From positions 1 to 64,000 of the forward strand of contig JAKOGI010003020.1 of NCBI GenBank assembly GCA_029747015.1: a stretch of DNA of 64,000 nucleotides, read 5' to 3'. The stretch is from Carnegiea gigantea (Eukaryota > Streptophyta > Magnoliopsida > Caryophyllales > Cactaceae). Made by a program: the position numbers and the translations under genes. The notes beneath the pieces are model-generated. The model was not told where the DNA came from and did not search any database. It saw only the letters and a program-made list of their open reading frames with translations. This document shows, one piece after another, positions 10,486-19,580 of this stretch; the stretch's first letter is position 1; every line of letters starts with the position of its first letter.

Positions 10486-10959
10486 GAGTGGTTCGAATGA
10501 GGAGATTGCTCAGGTTATTGAATTACACCCTTACAGTTCCTTAGATGAGTTGAGTGTTTTAGCTCACGAAGTCGAGTTATAAAAGAGAATCAAAGGCAAG
10601 GGAATGGTTTCTAAGCCTAGCCCCCGATCTTAGCCACCCTATGACCCTTCAAAATCTATCCCAAGAACAAACCCGAGACCTCCCCATCTACTGCCTCGCA
10701 AACCCAGTCAAAACAGCCTCCTAAACCCCGTAGACAGGAAAAGGTGTTTTCGATGTCAAGGCCTTGAAAACTATGCATCCGAGTGCCCTAACAAGAGAGT
10801 AGTCTCTTTGGCCAAATACCAATCTTCTTTTGAGGAGATGATGGAGAACGAGGAGGAAGGTGAAAGGGAGCTTCTCATGACCATGGCTCCAGAAGAAGTA
10901 AAGAAGGGACCCGATGAAGGAGAAATGCTTGTGATTAGGCATGCTTTGAGCGGTCCTGC
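10486..10959 (+). pseudogene. gag fragment H, right arm
   Basis: Plus-strand twin of 4628-5101. Shows IELHPYSSLDELSVLAHEVE, a stop at 10580-10582, another stop in the linker, the degenerate knuckle CFRCQGLENYASEC, and ASLAKYQ-like and DEGEMLVIRHALSG segments. At 10960 it passes in frame into the A0 LTR, so the 128-codon ORF 10808-11194 is a gag-LTR fusion and not a normal gag end. Confidence 0.75.
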
Positions 10960-11826
10960 TGATGTATATTTTCAAGGGGATCATTTTCATTCTTTAAACT
11001 CAACTTCAAGGGAGGTAAGTATCAAACAAGTTCATGCATGGCAAGGCTCTTCTTTGGTTCCATTATTTGAATTTCATGACAAAAGACACTTTATGGAGTT
11101 TTATTTGAACTTCAAAGTGCCTTTTCCAAAGGGGTTTCCAAATGGGGATCGAGAGTGCAATGCATTTCAGAGGGAAAGAACCAAGTCTAGCTAATTTTGA
11201 TTTCTGTCCAGTTTTGTGCAGCATGTATTCCAAGCTTTTCATGCACTTAGACTACTGCAAGTTAGCTTTTTAGAAATCTCTTAAAGTCTAGTTTGGGGTC
11301 ACGTAATTTTTTTCAAGTTAAGTCAAGCTCTAGTTGTCAAAATAAGGGATAGAAGCCAAAGTGTCAGGGCTGCCAGCATGTCCAGTTTATTTGCCCGGTT
11401 TTGAGGATTAAAATTCTTAAACCTCTAGAAGGTATAACCAGGATGCAGGAGGCCTAGATTGAAGTTTAAGAAGTTCTGTTTCCAATGAATCAAGATGCAA
11501 GTCATTTGGAGTTCATTTGGTTGGTCAAATAAAGCTCTAAAGTAAAACTGCCAGAATCCAGTCCAGTTTGGGCAGTTTGTACTCTTCGGCCCATATCTTT
11601 AAAACGGCTAATCCAAATGCAATGAAACCACTTCCTTTAGAAACTAGACTCTTCTAGCTTTCCAGGGAATCAAGAATTATCGAATTTGGATTACAAACCA
11701 GAGAGATATGCCCATTTGAATCTGGCCTTGCTGTAGGTGTGAATGCAATTAATGCAAAACGCGTATACATTGCATCTTCATGCTACAGCCCTTTGCTGCA
11801 TTCTTCTCCCCACAAGCTGCATTCCC
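10960..11826 (+). repeat. A0 LTR-like sequence (divergent A relative), right side
   Basis: Begins TGATGTATATTTTCAAGG inside gag H. The first ~230 bp encode an LTR tail related to that of A. The rest (11195-11826) is non-coding, AT-rich and looks like U3 sequence (repeated 'gggcagttt...cttcggccca' style LTR text), but no promoter or CATCA end is visible before the A4 LTR starts at 11827. Flank TTCCC precedes 11827. Confidence 0.55.
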
Positions 11827-12615
11827 TGATGCATATTCCCATATGCATCATTTTTATTTAAGGTTAACTTCCAAGAAGAAAAGTGTCAAACAAGAGCGTG
11901 CATGGGAACTCTCATATTTTCTCTTATTATATGAGTTCAAGGACTTTAGACACCATGAAGAAGTCAAAGAAGTTGCAAAACTTTGCCGGAAATTGGCGTT
12001 CATGCCCGAAGAGGTAATGCCGCCTTCATCCCGAAATTTCCCGATTTTTGTGTGCACTTTTGGCCTAACTAAAGTGGTCCCACAACTTGAGGCTCCACAT
12101 GGTTTTGAAGTTTAAGATCTTAGCTTTCAAACAAGCCCAATTATGTTTAATTTGGACGTCGTTTGATTGGGCAAAATATCACTCAAAGATACGTTATACT
12201 GATCCAGTTCAGTCTGAGATAGGTGCATTGTTTGGGCCATAACTTTTAAACCGCTTATCCAAACTAAGCAAATGAGCCCATTCTGAAAACTAGACTTCCA
12301 GGGCTTTCTATCAAGCCCAAGAACGCGTGATTTGGCCGAGTATTCTGGAAGTTATGCTCTGTTGAAGTTGAGGTAGCTGCAAGGATTAATTCTGGGAATA
12401 TGAAGAGTCTTCGGTTACATGTGATTGTGTGGCTGACATTGTGCACGTTTTGGAGCCTTCTAGATTGGTGTAATCAGCTAAGAAATCCTAGAATATTCCT
12501 TGTAACCTCCCCCACCCCTTTTATGATGTGTCTTTCCATTTATCTTAGTCTTTTCATTTTACTAGTTTTAATTGTTAGGAGTTATTTGAGTCCTTTTGTT
12601 GTCTTTTGCTGAGCC

Positions 12616-12623
12616 TATATAAA
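12616..12623 (+). promoter_or_regulatory. TATA box, promoter type 2
   Basis: TATATAAA followed by GGGGGGCGTGTGAGC. The same box is at 28096-28103 in the solo LTR. Start of transcription is expected ~30 bp downstream, near the GCATTG stretch. Confidence 0.6.
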
Positions 12624-12932
12624 GGGGGGCGTGTGAGCATTGTAGATCAGATTTCTAAGGTATTTTCAAGAGTAATTCAAGCACCTTTGAGAGTGATTCT
12701 CATTTGTGTCCCAAAAATCCCTAGTTCTATATCTTGAATTTGGCTAATTGAAGTGGTGTTCTAGGTTCTTCTTCTTTTCTTTGGAGTGATTCCTCAGAAG
12801 AGTGAAGGGAATTAGCCCAAGACCAAGGTGTGAGTGGCTCCGGAAGGATTATTTCATTTTTCTTAGACTTTTCATTAGCTAGTTTTAATTGTTAGGAGTT
12901 ATTTGAGTCCTTTGATTGTCTTTTGCTGAGTC

Positions 12933-12940
12933 TATAAAAA
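12933..12940 (+). promoter_or_regulatory. TATA box, promoter type 1 (second promoter in the same LTR)
   Basis: TATAAAAA followed by GGGGAGGGGCGTGTGAAGC; same context as in the LTRs starting at 14584, 33092 and 38870. It lies 317 bp after the type-2 box. Confidence 0.6.
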
Positions 12941-13320
12941 GGGGAGGGGCGTGTGAAGCTATTCATTCAGCATTGTAAGAAATTTCCAAAGCAATACAAG
13001 TACTTTGAGTGTGTTTCTCAAAAGTGCAACTAAATTCCTAGTTCTATATCTTGAATTGTGGCAAATTCAAGTGGTGTTCTAGGTTCTCTTCCTTTTCCAA
13101 TTGGAGTGATTCCTTGGTTAAGACAAGAGAATTAGCCCAAGATCAAGTCATTGAGTGGCTCCGTGAAGGATTATCTCAATTACAAGATCTTGTTCTATCC
13201 CTTTTTCTTGTGTAGTGAAGTTCTTCATCCATCTCATCCATCTTTCATTTCTCTTTCCAATTTGGCTTATTTGAGTTGGAGTTTGATTTGGTTCACTTAC
13301 CCCCCCACATATACATCAAT

Positions 13321-13332
13321 TGGTATCAGAGC
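13321..13332 (+). other. A3 primer binding site
   Basis: TGGTATCAGAGC two bases after the LTR end CATCA (13314-13318). Confidence 0.9.
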
Positions 13333-13532
13333 AAAGGTTTTAAAGTGACCCACATCACACCCAAATTCATTTAAAAAAAAAAATCGTAAACATCCAGTGT
13401 CCATAGGCCAGAAATTTCGCACGGTTCCCCAGTGCCCCCTTGCACGACCGTGCCCTCCCTCCTCTTCTCCAAAACAGCCTTTTTCTAGCCTAAACACATA
13501 ACCCACAAAGAACCCTTAAGCATTCATCCATC

Positions 13533-14687
13533 ATGATTTCTCTTGGGAACTTGAGAAAAGAGATTGCTTTGATTGAAAAGGAGATGGTCATCCTTGAAAC
13601 TCCAAAGTTTCGTGGCCAAAAAGAAGATTTTCCTTACTGGATTTCCAAAGTGGATCAAGTCTTCACTCGCTACAATATTGACGAGCAAGAGAAGTTTAAG
13701 GTGGTTATCGAGAAGCTCCGAGGCCATGCGCTTGAATGGTGGGAAAAGTACAAGTATAAGAGGAAGAAAAGAGGAAAAAGTAAGATCAAAACGTGGGACA
13801 AGTTGAGAGGAAAATTAATGGATACTTTCACTCCAACCTCTTACTTACACAAGCATCCATTTGTTTCCTTTGAGGTAAACGGCTTTAATTCCTCTTCTAA
13901 AACCCTTCATTTCAACAAGGGAACTCCAATGAGTGCTTGTAACTCTAGCTCTACTTCCTTCTTTTATTTGGAGAAACTTAACTCCAACAAAGATGAAGAG
14001 ATCCTTGGAGAAAAAGCTTCAAGCCTAGTTGACCTACCTCTTGTTTTTGGTGACTGTGGTGATGAAGAGACCTTTGAACTTGAGGCCCAAAAATCCGAGT
14101 TGAAGCAAGAAGAGATTGTGCAAGAAATTGAGCAATCCTTCACCGAAGAAGGGTGCCAAGAAGATAATGAGGTGAATTTGAGCATAACCCCAGGAATTGA
14201 AGAGCATGTAGTTAAAGACCTTGAAGTGATGAAGCCATGTAGGGTTGCTGAAAAGTTTGAGCAACTCTTGACCCAAGAAGAATTCACCTTAACCCCCATT
14301 CAACCTTCCCAACCCTTCAAACCACAAAAGGACCGACAAGCCTTAACCCTCATTCATCCTTCCCAAACCCTTGCCCCCAAAGAAGATTTCCCACTTCCGC
14401 CTCTTCTCCTCACCAGATATGACCCGTTTTATCATCCTCCCCTCACCCTCTTCTATATCTCTCTAGAGGTGATGCCCTTTGACCACTTCCTACAAGAGCT
14501 CCCATTTCATAAGCATGCCTCCCTTCATGAGAAGCTTGCCAACCCTTTGAGTTTGAGGACAAACTCAAAACAACCCGGGAGTATGATGCATATTTCCATA
14601 TGCATCATTTTTATTCAACTCCAATTTCAAAGAAGAAAAGGGTCAAAGAAGATCATGCTTGGAAGTGTGCTTATTTGGTCTTATTAA
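13533..14687 (+). CDS. A3 capsid-like Gag ORF without zinc knuckle or pol (384 codons, intact)
   Basis: One uninterrupted frame. N-terminal third is Gag capsid-like, with LETPKFRGQKEDFPYWISKV, EKLRGHALEWWEKYK and a basic KRKKRGKSKIKTWDKL stretch. This part is clearly related to the T1/T2 gag although the LTRs are unrelated. The middle is Glu-rich. The C-terminal third (LTPIQPSQP..., FYHPPLTLFYISLEVMPFD, ANPLSLRTNSKQPG) is the segment also found in A4, A5 and A6, and SLRTNS resembles the end of integrase in F and E. A missing G in the polypurine tract (GGG, not GGGG) throws the last 34 codons into a different LTR frame from the usual tail. Function beyond particle formation is not known. Confidence 0.75.
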   Translation: MISLGNLRKEIALIEKEMVILETPKFRGQKEDFPYWISKVDQVFTRYNIDEQEKFKVVIEKLRGHALEWWEKYKYKRKKRGKSKIKTWDKLRGKLMDTFTPTSYLHKHPFVSFEVNGFNSSSKTLHFNKGTPMSACNSSSTSFFYLEKLNSNKDEEILGEKASSLVDLPLVFGDCGDEETFELEAQKSELKQEEIVQEIEQSFTEEGCQEDNEVNLSITPGIEEHVVKDLEVMKPCRVAEKFEQLLTQEEFTLTPIQPSQPFKPQKDRQALTLIHPSQTLAPKEDFPLPPLLLTRYDPFYHPPLTLFYISLEVMPFDHFLQELPFHKHASLHEKLANPLSLRTNSKQPGSMMHISICIIFIQLQFQRRKGSKKIMLGSVLIWSY

Positions 14688-15736
14688 GTGAGTTCAAAGA
14701 CTCACGACACTATGAAGAGGTCAAAAAGAGGTTAAGCTTTGCTAGAAATTTGGCGCTGAATTCATCCCTGCGGAACCCGATTTTTTGTGACCACTTTTGG
14801 ACAAGCTCAAGTGGACCCACAACTTGAGGGCCCATGTGATTTTGAAGCTTAAGATTTCAGCTTTAAAATAAGCCCAAGTTTGTTTAATTTGGACATCATT
14901 TGATTGGGCAAAATATCACTCAAAGATACGTTATGCTGATCCAGTCCAGTCTGAGATAGGTGCATTGTTTGGGCCATAACTTTCAAACCGCTTATCCAAA
15001 TTGAGCAAATGAGCCCATTCTGGCAAATAGACTTCCAGGTCTTTCTAACAAGCCTAAGAACGCATGATTTGGCCGAGTATTCTGGAAGTTATGCTCTGTT
15101 GAAGTTGAGGCGGTTGCAAGGATTAATGCTGGGAATATGAAGAGTCTTCGGTTACATATACTTGTGTGGCTGATATTGTGCATGTTTTAGATGCTTCTAG
15201 ATTGATGTAATCAGCTGCAAAAATCCTAGAATATTCCTTGTAACCTCCCCCACCCCTTTTTATGATGAGTCTTTTCATTTTTCTTAGACTTTTCATTAGC
15301 TAGTTTTAATTGTTAGGAGTTATTTGAGTCTTTGATTGTCTTTTGCTGAGTCTATAAAAAGGGGAGGGGCGTGTGAAGCTATCATTCAGCATTGTAAGAA
15401 ATTTCCAAAGCAATACAAGTACTTTGAGTGTGTTTCTCAAAAGTGCAACTAAATTCCTAGTTCTATATCTTGAATTGTGGCAAATTCAAGTGGTGTTCTA
15501 GGTTCTCTTCCTTTTTCAATTGGAGTGATTCCTTGGTTAAGAAAGAGAATTAGCCCAAGATCAAGTCATTGAGTGGCTCCGTGAAGGATTATCTCAATTA
15601 CAAGATCTTATTCTACCCTTTTTCTTGTGTAGTGAAGTTCTTCATCCATCTCATCCATCTTTCATTTCTCTTCCCAATTTGGCTTATTTTGAGTTGGAGT
15701 TTGATTTGGTTCACTTACCCCCCCACATATACATCA
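14584..15736 (+). repeat. A3 3' LTR (tail type A1, promoter type 1)
   Basis: 1,153 bp, TGATGCATATTTCC to ATACATCA. Contains the start hairpin arms, an LTR tail ORF (14600-14827, frameshifted near its end) and a type-1 promoter near 15350 (TCTATAAAAAGGGG). Directly followed by another LTR end. Confidence 0.88.
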
Positions 15737-15895
15737 TGAGTGGCTCCGGAAGGATTATCTCATACACAAAGTCTTGCACTATCCATCTCTATCCTGTTTG
15801 GTGATATTCTTCATCTTTCCCATCTTTCTCTCTTTTCATTTTGCTTAGTTTGATTTGAGTTTGATTTGGATCACTTTCCACCCACATATACATCA
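15737..15895 (+). repeat. Last 159 bp of an A LTR (5' LTR of A4)
   Basis: Begins TGAGTGGCTCCGGAAGG, identical to the 3' part of the promoter-type-2 LTR (compare 28311-28469), and ends ATACATCA at 15895. Together with 11827-12853 it could make one A4 LTR, with A3 nested inside; a 22-bp overlap at the break is not explained by a simple 5-bp duplication. Confidence 0.7.
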
Positions 15896-15897
15896 AT

Positions 15898-15909
15898 TGG
15901 TATCAGAGC
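15898..15909 (+). other. A4 primer binding site
   Basis: TGGTATCAGAGC two bases after CATCA (15895). Confidence 0.9.
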
Positions 15910-15984
15910 CTAGGTTGTCTACTTGACCAAATTTCGAAACCCAAACACATCCACAAATCAGCCCCATACACATCAAGTCCTACC

Positions 15985-16788
15985 ATGAGTTCTAGCATGA
16001 GCATTAAAAGGTGTTCTAAGTGTCAAGGCTTTGGTCATGCACTCTCGGACTGCCCCAACAAGGAATTCATCACCTTGGCCGAATGAGAAGCAGCCATGAA
16101 GGAAGGAAAAAAAGTTAGCTATCCATTTGTCTTAAATGGAGATGGCCATTATCAAGAAAATAGTGACGTTAACTTTGATCTACCTCCCATCTTTGATGCC
16201 TATGATGAAGTAGATAATGAGATAAATTGGAGCCTACCTCCAAGATTTGATGAGCATGAACCTAGCCCCATTCAACCTTCCCAAACCCCCAAACCACAAA
16301 AAGCCTTACAAAAGAACCTCTTACTCACCTCTCTTCTCCCAACCGAGTCTAACTCTAGTTTTTATCCTCCCCTCACCCTCTTCTATATCTCTCTAGAGGT
16401 GATGCCCTGTGACCTCCTTCCCCAAAAGCTCCCATATTGTGAGCGTGACCCCTTTCTTGAGAGGCTTGCTAACCCTTTGAGTTTGAGGACAAACTCAAAA
16501 CCACCCGGGGAGTATGATGCATATTCCCATATGCATCATTTTTATTTAAGGTCAACTTCCAAGAAGAAAAGTGTCAAACAAGAGCGTGCATGGGAACTCT
16601 TATATTTTCTCTTATTATGTGAGTTCAAGGACTTTAGACACCATGAAGAAGTCAAAGAAGTTGCAAAACTTTGCCGGAAATTGGCGTTCATGTCCGAAGA
16701 GGTAATGCCGCCTTCATCCCGAATTTTCCCCATTTTTGTGTGCACTTTTAGCCTAACTAAAGTGGTCCCACAACTTGAGGCTCCACAT
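15985..16788 (+). pseudogene. A4 zinc-knuckle-only ORF with LTR-encoded tail, one stop
   Basis: Same gene as the intact A5 ORF (52131-51298). It starts MSSSMSIKRC and carries one knuckle CSKCQGFGHALSDC directly at the N terminus. A TGA at 16083-16085 replaces the Trp codon of A5 (AEWEE context). After it the frame is open through acidic, PSQTPKPQK and FYPPLTLFYISLEVMP segments to SLRTNSKPPG, crosses the polypurine tract and enters the 3' LTR at 16515 to give the AFMSEEV tail. At 16788 it fuses in frame to B integrase (see B3). No capsid domain and no pol are present. Confidence 0.75.
16515..16788 (+). repeat. A4 3' LTR, first 274 bp only (tail type A2)
   Basis: Starts TGATGCATATTCCC after a CGGGGAGTA polypurine tract. 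It is cut at 16788, just before the point where the tail ORF would normally end, and joined to B3 integrase coding sequence. Confidence 0.85.
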
Positions 16789-17504
16789 TATGCCAATGAT
16801 GAGGACTTCAAGGAGATCTATGTCAAATGTGCCAACCATCCCTACGGCCTCTTCCATGTCCTAGAGGGGTTTCTTTTTAAGGGGACACGGCTTTGCATAC
16901 CCAAATGTGGGTTTAGAGAGTTACTAATCCAAGAGCTTCATGGTGGTGCTCTATTCGGTCACTTTGGGGTAGAGAAGATTTATTCAATGCTCAAGGAGCA
17001 TTATTATTGGCCGAAGATGGCTAAAGATGTGGAACACTTCATCAAAAGGTGCTCAATTTGTCACATGCCTAAGAGCCATGTCCTTCCCCACAAGCCTCTA
17101 CTCTCCTTTGCCCGTACCTTTAGCTCCATGGGAAGACATTAGCTTGGACTTCATCACGGGTTTGCCTTGCACTCAAAGAAGCAAGGACTCCATCATGGTG
17201 GTGGTGGACCGCTTCTCCAAAATGGCCCACTTTGCTCCTTGTCACACCACCCATGATGCCTCCCCCATAGCCAATCTCTACTTCAAGGAGATTGTGAGAC
17301 TTCATGGCATCCCCTAAACCGATGGCCAGACTGAGGTGGCTAACCAGACTTTGGGAACCTTGCTTAGGGTACTCTTACCTCATGCGGAGTTTGCTTTCAA
17401 TCGGGCTCCAAGCAAAGCCACCCACCTCTCCCCCTTCCAAGTGGTCTATGGATACAATCCAAAAACACCCTTGGACCTCACTCCCGTTTCCACACCTAGC
17501 AAGT
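16789..17504 (+). pseudogene. B3 integrase fragment (HHCC and DDE core, deleted)
   Basis: Picks up B coding at the equivalent of 8207 in B1 (YANDEDFKEIYVKCANHP), continuing in frame with A4 up to 17142. Lesions: a frameshift near 17090 (between KSHVLP and LYSPLPVP), a 105-bp deletion between the two flanks HGIP and TDGQTEV (join at CCCC, 17311-17317), and the same TAA at the join as in B1 (8834-8836). It ends at 17504 where element E inserted; the next expected codons are those after STPSK in B1. Confidence 0.8.
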
Positions 17505-18629
17505 TGATGGGGATCAGCCCCAAGGGGTTCTTCTAGCTCAAGAGGTCATAAAGGCTTTCCAAGGACTAGAAATCAATCAAGAGATGATCACTTGCATTCT
17601 ACCGGGTTCATCCTGCGCATGGCCCGACTTTCTGACCTTGGTAACCTGATGTCCTGAGGCTTTAAAGCCAAAATTTTGGTGTTCCTGGAAAGATGGGAGA
17701 GTTAGCTGCCCAATAAATCAAGTTTCATCCCATTTGGATGTCATTTGCCCACCCAAACCCTTTGTTAAAGCCCAACTGCCCAAACTGTTCTTCCAGGCCA
17801 GATTGTACCCGGTTTTGGAAGCCCAATTTCCCTAACCTAAAGTACTCCTAACAACCTGGAATTTTGAAACCTAGATCCCTTTTTGAGTTGGCTAAAAGGG
17901 TGGGAAAAGAAACCAGAGTCAAACGTGTCCCAAGGAGGCTAAAAGAGAGGAAACTTCTAAAGGTGCTTTTTGGAAGTCAGACTGCATCATCTCACTTGTT
18001 CTGCTTATAACTCCTGAACGGCTGCACCAACTGAGCTCCAAAAGTAGTCATATGAAAGAGCACTTTCTAAGCTTTCTATTAAGGTATGTTGGAGCCAATT
18101 TGGGTAAGTAGAAAGGGAGATATGGCTGCAGAAAGTTGACCCTGCAAAACTGGAAAGCTGCCAGCAACTGTCACCATCACCTTTTGTACTTTTCTTGCTT
18201 TTTGTGCTTCCCCTTTTGTCTTGGTCCGATTGGCTTGGTTTGTACCCCTTGTAATCTGAATTTTGAGGCTCCCTCCTATATAAGGGGCCTTTAGGAATGT
18301 AAGAAGGCAGCTTGAATTTGAAATACAAAAGAAAGTGAGTGTTTACTCTCTCTTTGAAATTCCTAGTTACTTTAGTTTGAATTGGCTAGTTCAAGTGGTG
18401 TTCTTCTAGGTTCCTCTTCTTGCTTATGGTGGTGATTTAATTCTGTATCCATAAGTGAAGGAGGAATAGCCAAACTTCTCTTCTAGGTGGCGCCATTGGC
18501 TTATCCTAGACAAGAGGGTTGCATTCTATCTTCCAAAACCGGTTAGAGCTACTTGTTTTGCTTGGTTTGGTTTTCTATCTTTCCCATCTTTTATCTTCAT
18601 TCTTGGCATCACCTAGGCTACATACATCA
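17505..18629 (+). repeat. E 5' LTR (C family)
   Basis: 1,125 bp, TGATGGGGATCAGCCCC to ATACATCA. TATATAAG box at 18277-18284. The long stretch 17540-18270 is non-coding U3. A small minus-strand ORF here (18005-18328) has no recognisable content. Confidence 0.88.
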
Positions 18630-18632
18630 TCT

Positions 18633-18644
18633 TGGTATCAGAGC
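18633..18644 (+). other. E primer binding site
   Basis: TGGTATCAGAGC three bases after the LTR end (18629). The leader that follows carries GCACGACCGTGCC at 18764-18776 and 18841-18853. Confidence 0.9.
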
Positions 18645-18904
18645 TTAGGCTACCCTCTTGGCCAAGCTTCCACCCCAAACACATTTCTCAAACACAAACC
18701 ACAAAACGGCCTTTCTTCACCCGCACTGGACAGCATTTTGGCACAGCCTACCCGTGCTTAAGGGCACGACCGTGCCACTGTTTTTCCAGCCACTTTTCAC
18801 CCTTTGACAGCAAGTTGGCACGGCCTACCTGTGCCTAAAGGCACGACCGTGCCACCTCCTTTTCAGCCTATTTTCGTTCTTTTCGTTCACAAGGCTTACA
18901 CGTC

Positions 18905-19580
18905 ATGTCCTCTAGTCGTACTTCCGAACAAATAGCCGAGCAAGCCTTGAGAGAAAAGGCCGAAATGGAAGCTAGAGTTAAGTATTTGCAATCCCAACTT
19001 CAAAAAATTATGAGAGAAAAGAGAAACAACTTGAGGGATTCACCTATTCCAAGTGAATCTAGTGACCCGGAAGAGAGTGATTCGGATCTCAACCCATTTG
19101 GATCTCAAAGTGGAGCTAGTAGAGGCTCGAGGAGGCAAGGAAGGCACCATGGAGGTGGCTTCAACGACTTCAAGGTTGACATTCCCGAGTTTGAAGGCAA
19201 GCTTGATTCGGACGAGTTCTTGGATTGGCTACAAACCGTGGAGAGGGTGTTCGATTACAAGGACATCCCGGATGAAAAGAAGGTAAAACTAGTAGCCCTT
19301 AAACTTCGAAAGTATGCTTCTACTTGGTGGGCTAATGTTTTATCTAAGAGGGCTAGGAAGGGGAAGGGGAAGATTAAAACTTGGAGGAAAATGAAAGAAA
19401 AACTCAAAGAGAAGTTCCTTCCCTCTCACTACCTTCAAGAGAACTTTTCTAGACTCCACCATTTGAAACAAGGGTCTCTAGGTGTGGAGGAATATACGAG
19501 GGAATTTGAGCAATTGATCATAAAATGTGACCTTAAGGAGGATGAGGAACAAACTTTGGTGAGGTATCTTGGTGGGTTGG
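18905..19580 (+). pseudogene. E gag, first part (interrupted by D)
   Basis: Starts MSSSRTSEQIAEQALREKAE. An N-terminal coiled-coil-like region, a Ser/Asp-rich linker, then the capsid-like domain with DIPEFEGKLDSDEFLDWLQT and KLRKYASTWWAN, then SRLHHLKQGSLGVEEYTREF. It is cut after YLGGL at 19580, where element D and its GTTGG duplication begin. It continues at 26611 in the same frame. Confidence 0.88.

Larger units (their letters stand above)
9153..11359. repeat. Right arm of the 2,207-bp inverted duplication
   Basis: Inverted near-identical partner of 4228-6434. Inner boundary at AACCGGGGGACTTA (9153), within integrase; outer boundary at ATAGAAGCCAA (11359). Beyond 11359 the right arm continues into further A0 sequence that has no partner on the left. 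Confidence 0.85.
11827..13318 (+). repeat. Composite A-family LTR with a duplicated promoter segment
   Basis: Starts TGATGCATATTCCC and ends ATACATCA, but is ~1.49 kb against ~1.15 kb for other A LTRs. Up to about 12853 it follows the A2-tail, promoter-type-2 pattern; there, after GGCTCCGGAAGGATTAT, it jumps back to TTCATTTTTCTTAGAC of a promoter-type-1 LTR and runs through a second promoter to the end. A 111-codon LTR tail ORF lies at 11780-12115. Either one recombined LTR, or an A4 LTR hosting a 5'-truncated A3. Confidence 0.75.
12854..15736 (+). mobile_element. A3: gag-only A-family retrotransposon
   Basis: Composed of promoter-type-1 LTR sequence ending at 13318, PBS (13321), a 1.27-kb internal region with a single gag-like ORF, and a full 3' LTR (14584-15736). 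No pol. The left limit is the module break near 12853; if the whole 11827-13318 is taken as its 5' LTR the element starts at 11827. Flanks TTCCC (11822) and TGAGT (15737) do not match, so the insertion site is disturbed. Confidence 0.7.

Noticed and set aside
12264..12446. Recurrent minus-strand ORFs reading MHN(V/I)SHT.. in A LTRs (also 3633, 14992, 27735, 33457, 39173, 41983, 45204).
   Set aside because: They recur only because the LTR recurs; they lie antisense in U3, vary in length and are often broken.
13151..13348. Recurrent ORFs reading MSGSVKDYLNYKILF.. at A LTR ends as a conserved peptide gene.
   Set aside because: They end at the LTR terminus or PBS and are explained by repeat copy number; no start context or coding constraint is visible.
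18005..18328. A 107-codon minus-strand ORF in the E 5' LTR.
   Set aside because: It lies in LTR U3, matches no family I know, and overlaps the promoter; most likely chance.
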